DNA of 25,308 nucleotides from JAIVJN01 sp036732565 (GTDB taxonomy: Bacteria > Acidobacteriota > Vicinamibacteria > Vicinamibacterales > UBA2999): NCBI GenBank assembly GCA_036732565.1, contig DAINCF010000026.1, positions 1 through 25,308 of the forward strand, read 5' to 3'. Position 1 is the stretch's first letter; every line of letters starts with the position of its first letter. Below the pieces are notes generated by a model. That model searched no databases, was not told the DNA's origin, and saw only the letters and a program-made list of their open reading frames with translations. Below, piece after piece: positions 21,993 through 25,308 of this stretch. The position numbers and the translations under genes were made by a program.

Positions 21993-22913
21993 ATGGAAGG
22001 CGGACTGTTTGTCATCATCTTGCTGGCGGTCATCGTGCTGGTGGTACTCGCGAAGACCGCGATCGTCGTTCCGCAACAAAGCGCGTTCGTCGTGGAGCGC
22101 CTTGGCAAGTTTGCGGGCATCTTGGACGCCGGTTTCCACATCCTGGTGCCGTTCATCGACGTCATCCGCTACAAGCACTCCCTGAAAGAATCGGCCGTCG
22201 ATATCCCGGCGCAGGTGTGCATCACGCGGGACAACGTGCAGGTGCAGGTGGACGGCGTGCTCTACCTGAAAGTCTTGAATCCCGAGCGCGCGTCGTACGG
22301 CATCCAGGACTACATGTTCGCCATCAGCCAGCTCGCGCAGACGACGCTGCGCAGCGAGGTCGGCAAGATCGACCTCGACCGCACCTTCGAAGAGCGGACC
22401 AACATCAACACGCAGGTCGTTCAAGAGGTGGACAAGGCGACTGAACCGTGGGGCGTGAAGGTGCTGCGCTACGAGATCAAGAACATCACGCCGCCCGCGG
22501 ATATCCTCGCGGCGATGGAAAAGCAGATGCGCGCGGAGCGCGAGAAACGAGCGGTCATTCTCACCTCAGAGGGCCAGCGCGACGCGGCCATCAACAACGC
22601 CGAAGGCACGAAGCAAGAAACGATCAAGGCGTCGGAAGCGCGGAAGCAGCAGCAGATCAACGAGGCCGCCGGACAGGCCGAGGCGATCCTCGCCGTGGCG
22701 ACCGCGACCGCCGAAGGCATCCGGCGCGTGGCCAGCGCCTCGCAGGAACCAGGCGGCCCCGAAGCCATTCAGCTTCGAGTGGCGGAGCAGTACATCGGCG
22801 AGTTCGGCAAGGTCATCAACAACGCGGACACCATCATCCTGCCGGCGAACGTCGCCGACGTGGCGTCGATGATCACCACGGCGATGCAGGTCGTGGGGCA
22901 GCAGAAGAAGTGA
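21993..22913 (+). CDS. qmcA: SPFH-domain paraslipin (stomatin-like) QmcA
   Basis: A 306-residue protein with one N-terminal membrane helix (about 4-21) and an SPFH/PHB domain (IVVPQQSAFVVERLGKF, then VDIPAQVCITRDNVQVQVDG and MFAISQLAQTTLRSEVGKI) followed by a long charged coiled coil (EKQMRAEREKRAVILTSEGQ to KQQQINEAAGQAEAI) and a C-terminal hydrophobic region. It forms large oligomeric membrane scaffolds and works with NfeD and FtsH-type proteases. GAGGAG sits three to eight bases before the ATG, and the gene follows nfeD directly. The frame extends upstream over nfeD but only in a shadow frame. Confidence 0.94.
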   Translation: MEGGLFVIILLAVIVLVVLAKTAIVVPQQSAFVVERLGKFAGILDAGFHILVPFIDVIRYKHSLKESAVDIPAQVCITRDNVQVQVDGVLYLKVLNPERASYGIQDYMFAISQLAQTTLRSEVGKIDLDRTFEERTNINTQVVQEVDKATEPWGVKVLRYEIKNITPPADILAAMEKQMRAEREKRAVILTSEGQRDAAINNAEGTKQETIKASEARKQQQINEAAGQAEAILAVATATAEGIRRVASASQEPGGPEAIQLRVAEQYIGEFGKVINNADTIILPANVADVASMITTAMQVVGQQKK

Positions 22914-22918
22914 GCTTC

Positions 22919-22977
22919 GGTCCGCCTAAAGCCACCCCAGCGCGGCTGCCGCGCCGGGGACCCCGGCAAGGCGGACC
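22919..22977. repeat. Structured inverted repeat between convergent qmcA and S46 gene
   Basis: GGTCCGCCT (22919-22927) and AGGCGGACC (22969-22977) form a perfect 9-bp outer stem; inside, GCGCGGC-TGC-CGCGC and CCGGGG-ACCCCGG offer two further hairpins. It lies 6 bp after the qmcA stop and 33 bp before the convergent stop, so it can serve as a bidirectional terminator; the multi-hairpin form also resembles a small dispersed element. No T-tract is seen. Confidence 0.6.
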
Positions 22978-23009
22978 CCACGCCTGACCAACCAACTACG
23001 CCCTACTGG

Positions 23010-25121
23010 CTACTTGCGGGCGGTTGGCGTCGCGACGGCCGCGGTCAGTTCCGCGACGAGCGCGTCCGCCTTGTACACTTTCTTCAACGCTTCGACCATG
23101 CCGCGGACGTCGACGGCGACCGTGCGGTTCACCTTGCCGTCGTAGACGAAGTAGCCCGGCAACGACTGGATGTTGCCGTCGAACACCAGGCCCACCAGCT
23201 CGCCCTTGACGTTGATCACCGGCGATCCGCTGTTGCCACCGACGATGTCGTTGGTCGTGACGAAGTTGTACGGCGTCGTCAGGCTCAGGGTGGAGCGAGC
23301 TTTCGCCCACGTCTCGGGGTATTTGTACGGCGGCTTGAGGCCGTGCTGATCGCCGCGGACGTAGAGACCGCGCAGCTCCGTGTACGGCGTCACCGGCTTG
23401 CCGTTCTCCTCGTAGCCTTTCACCTGGCCGTACGACAGCCGCAAGGTGAACGTGCCATCCGGGTAGGCGGAGTCGCCTTGCGTCGCGAACACGGCCTGCG
23501 CGATCTTCGCGTAGGCGTCCCGTTCCACGCCGACGACTTCGTTGTCGTACTTCGTGCGGATCTCTCGTGACCGCGGATCGATCAGCCGAGCCAACACGAT
23601 GAACGGGTCGGTGGAGGCTTTGACCGCGTCTGCCCCGCCCGCGAACAGCGCCTTCCTCGTCGCGGCGTCTCCCATCTTCGTCGCGGCGACCAACTCCGCC
23701 GCACGAGCCTCGGGCGACTTGCCGTCGAGGATCTGCTTCAACAGCTCGTGCGAGGCGCCGAGCTTGTCGACGGCGAGCGTCAACGACGCGGCGAGGCGCG
23801 CGGTTTCGAAGGCCGGGTAGATCGGCGCATCGGATGCGATCTCCAGTTCGATCTGCGGCTTGCGTGCGTCGGTAAATTCCGGGAGGCGCTGCCCGTTCGG
23901 TTTCGCGCTCTCCTCGCTCCAGCGCAGCAGCGTGCGAGCATGGTCGAAGTACTCGCTGAACAGCGCGAGCCCGCCCTCCAGGAACACGCGCTCGGTGTTG
24001 TAGGTCGGCAGGCCCTTCCGCGCCTGCTCGATGCGCGGCCACGCATCGCCAAACTTCGCCTGCAAATCCGGCTTGGCCGCCACGCGCGCCCGCAACGCCT
24101 TTTCTGCCTCGCCCTTCTGTGTGATGAGCGCGGGGTCCTTCAGCCCCGCGATCTGGCCGCGCCACGACTTGAGCGAGTTCTCGAAGGAAAAGAAGAGATC
24201 GCTGGCCTGGCGCCGTTCTTCGGCGCCCTTGTCCGAATAGACGGCAAGGGCATCGCGCAGGCGGCCGAAGTTCTCGAGGTTGAGCGGCAGCGAGTGATCG
24301 CGGATGAACTCCAGGTGCGCCACCGTGTTCAATCGCTGCGTCTGACCGGGGTGGCCCGAGGTGAAGACGGGCTCCCCTGCCTTCGTGCCAGCCGTGGACC
24401 ACGGCAGGTACTGCTTCACCGCCAGCGGCTTGCCGTTGTCGTAGACGCGGAAGATCGTCATGTCGAGGCAGTAGCGCGGGAACGTGAAGTTGTCCGGATC
24501 GCCGCCGTAGAACGCGGCGTCGAACTCCGGCGCGAACACCAGCCGCACGTCCGTGAACTTCCGGTACTGATAGAGGTGATACTGCGCGCCCTGATAGAGC
24601 GTCACGACCTCGCTCTGGAGCCCGCTTTCCGCCTGAGAGTCCTTCTCGATCGTGGCGCTCGCCGCACGCCTCGCGGCGAGCGTTTCGGCCGAGCTCATGC
24701 CGTCCTTGATCGAGGCATTGACCTTGTCGGTGACGTCCGTGATGCGTTCCAGGCGCACGAGCTCCAAATCCGGCGCACGCAGCTCCTGCGCCTTGTCCCT
24801 GGCGAGGAAACCGTCCTTCACCAGATCGCGCTCCGGCGTGCTCATCTTCTGCAGCATGTCCATGGCGACGTGATGGTTGGTCAGCACCAGGCCATCGGGC
24901 GAGACGAACGAGCCGGAGCCGCCCGGAAAGCGCACGGAGGCCAGTTGGACGTGGGTCAGCCAGGTGTCACTCGGCTCCACGCCGAGCGCCTGCTTGATCG
25001 CGGCTTTGGGAATGCGGTTGAACGGCCAGAAGCCTTCGTCGGCGTGGCCCGCCAGCGGCGCGGCGACGACCAGCGCGACGAGGAGCGCGAGACGGCGAAA
25101 GCGGCCCGGTGCGGTCTTCAT
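23010..25121 (-). CDS. Exported S46-family dipeptidyl-peptidase (DPP7/DPP11-like)
   Basis: A 703-residue serine peptidase that removes dipeptides from the N-terminus of peptides in the periplasm. A signal peptide covers about 1-27 (LALLVALVVAAPLAGHADEG). The S46 catalytic blocks are clear: TNHH at 81-84, GGDPDNFTFPRYCLDMTIFR with the aspartate, and the nucleophile in GGNSGSP (S631). FDGNIQSLPGYFVYDGKVNR near the C-terminus resembles the DPP7 rather than the acidic-specific DPP11 subgroup, but I cannot assign specificity firmly. Length is normal for S46. The ATG at 25121 places the signal peptide correctly; no strong ribosome site is seen, and a TTG at 25157 is an alternative. A palindromic repeat lies just upstream. 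Confidence 0.93.
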   Translation of the reverse strand: MKTAPGRFRRLALLVALVVAAPLAGHADEGFWPFNRIPKAAIKQALGVEPSDTWLTHVQLASVRFPGGSGSFVSPDGLVLTNHHVAMDMLQKMSTPERDLVKDGFLARDKAQELRAPDLELVRLERITDVTDKVNASIKDGMSSAETLAARRAASATIEKDSQAESGLQSEVVTLYQGAQYHLYQYRKFTDVRLVFAPEFDAAFYGGDPDNFTFPRYCLDMTIFRVYDNGKPLAVKQYLPWSTAGTKAGEPVFTSGHPGQTQRLNTVAHLEFIRDHSLPLNLENFGRLRDALAVYSDKGAEERRQASDLFFSFENSLKSWRGQIAGLKDPALITQKGEAEKALRARVAAKPDLQAKFGDAWPRIEQARKGLPTYNTERVFLEGGLALFSEYFDHARTLLRWSEESAKPNGQRLPEFTDARKPQIELEIASDAPIYPAFETARLAASLTLAVDKLGASHELLKQILDGKSPEARAAELVAATKMGDAATRKALFAGGADAVKASTDPFIVLARLIDPRSREIRTKYDNEVVGVERDAYAKIAQAVFATQGDSAYPDGTFTLRLSYGQVKGYEENGKPVTPYTELRGLYVRGDQHGLKPPYKYPETWAKARSTLSLTTPYNFVTTNDIVGGNSGSPVINVKGELVGLVFDGNIQSLPGYFVYDGKVNRTVAVDVRGMVEALKKVYKADALVAELTAAVATPTARK

Positions 25122-25161
25122 GCCATCGATTGTGGGCTGGGAGGAGATCACCGTCAAGGCG

Positions 25162-25189
25162 GTAGGGGCGGCTCGCGAGCCGCCCTTAC
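25162..25189. repeat. Second copy of the GTAG-headed palindrome
   Basis: Identical to 4651-4678 at 27 of 28 positions (CCCTTAC in place of CCCCTAC at the 3' end, which breaks one pair). It lies between the RidA-family stop and the S46 start. Confidence 0.85.
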
Positions 25190-25216
25190 ATCGCTGTCGA
25201 GACCTGACCCCATCGT

Positions 25217-25308
25217 CTAGGGGACCACGGCGATGCAGTCGATCTCGACGCGCAGCCCCTCGGCCGGCAGCCCTGCCGCCTGAATCGTGGTCCGAGCCGG
25301 ACGGTAAT
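25217..25308 (-). CDS. RidA-family enamine/imine deaminase, C-terminal end only
   Basis: The last 29 codons enter from the right edge and end at TAG (25219-25217). They read RPARTTIQAAGLPAEGLRVE then IDCIAVVP, the characteristic C-terminus of RidA/YjgF/UK114 proteins, including the arginine that binds the substrate carboxylate (RPART). These enzymes hydrolyse reactive enamines/imines such as 2-aminoacrylate. It is on the same strand as the S46 gene, 95 bp upstream of it, with the palindromic repeat between. Subfamily cannot be judged from this fragment. Confidence 0.85.
   Translation of the reverse strand, partial: YRPARTTIQAAGLPAEGLRVEIDCIAVVP

Noticed and set aside
4697..25121. A defence island or new antiphage system
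   Set aside because: Apart from one decayed PIN remnant there are no nucleases, helicases, reverse transcriptases, TIR or NTPase-effector genes; the genes are housekeeping, envelope and regulatory.
23748..25220. 490-residue plus-strand frame opposite the S46 peptidase
   Set aside because: Antisense shadow of a clear S46 gene; composition is Arg/Leu/His-rich.

Overview
The window is a high-GC, gene-dense bacterial chromosome segment. It most resembles Acidobacteriota, plausibly the Vicinamibacteria. The supporting signs are two giant exported sortilin/VPS10-like BNR-repeat proteins, an S46 dipeptidyl-peptidase, an exported DinB-fold protein, a BlaI/M56 pair, very high third-position GC and almost no mobile DNA. 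This assignment is inferred from gene content; no rRNA or other phylogenetic marker is present.

Layout. 1-1567 (minus): the 3' part of a probable GT-B-like glycan protein, preceded by a small DxD glycosyltransferase. 1601-1676 (minus): tRNA-Arg(CCT), only 7 nt downstream of apt. 1684-2540 (minus): apt and an acylphosphatase. 2637-4654 (plus): a sigma70-like promoter, a well-conserved c-di-AMP (ydaO-type) riboswitch and a KimA-like potassium importer. 4697-11109 (minus): two tandem paralogous VPS10/BNR exported proteins whose reading frames overlap by 7 nt. 11316-13154 (minus): a monohaem cytochrome c, a small three-helix membrane protein and a flippase-like membrane protein. 13316-15232 (minus): the ABC-F ATPase Uup. 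15313-17297 (plus): a BlaI-type repressor with a consensus promoter, and an M56 membrane metallopeptidase with no penicillin-binding domain. 17294-18379: a YceI-family gene diverging from a single-cysteine HxlR regulator across a dyad-rich intergenic region. 18409-18936 (minus): an exported DinB-like protein. 18974-19330: a 5'-truncated PIN toxin remnant just 3' of tRNA-Pro(CGG), which has its own promoter and terminator. 19629-20609: an 8-bp tandem repeat abutting a 2OG-Fe(II) oxygenase gene. 20740-22913: surE diverging from nfeD-qmcA across 43-52 bp, with -10 boxes nearly touching the start codons. 23010-25308 (minus): an S46 peptidase, and at the edge the last 29 codons of a RidA-family gene.

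How the parts work together. The clearest regulatory unit is the c-di-AMP riboswitch directly before kimA: high c-di-AMP should shut off potassium import, as in Firmicutes. BlaI/M56 and HxlR/YceI look like two self-contained stress-sensing modules, the first proteolytic and the second possibly quinone- or electrophile-responsive. NfeD-QmcA is a membrane-quality/SPFH module. The VPS10 pair and the S46 peptidase point to a cell envelope rich in exported protein-handling functions.

The most unusual DNA-level signal is a GTAG-headed palindromic repeat. One copy with an extra half-copy sits between kimA and the VPS10 gene and supplies the TAG stop codons of both convergent genes. A second near-identical copy lies upstream of the S46 gene. 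I found no CRISPR array, insertion sequence, phage cluster or clearly new multi-gene system.
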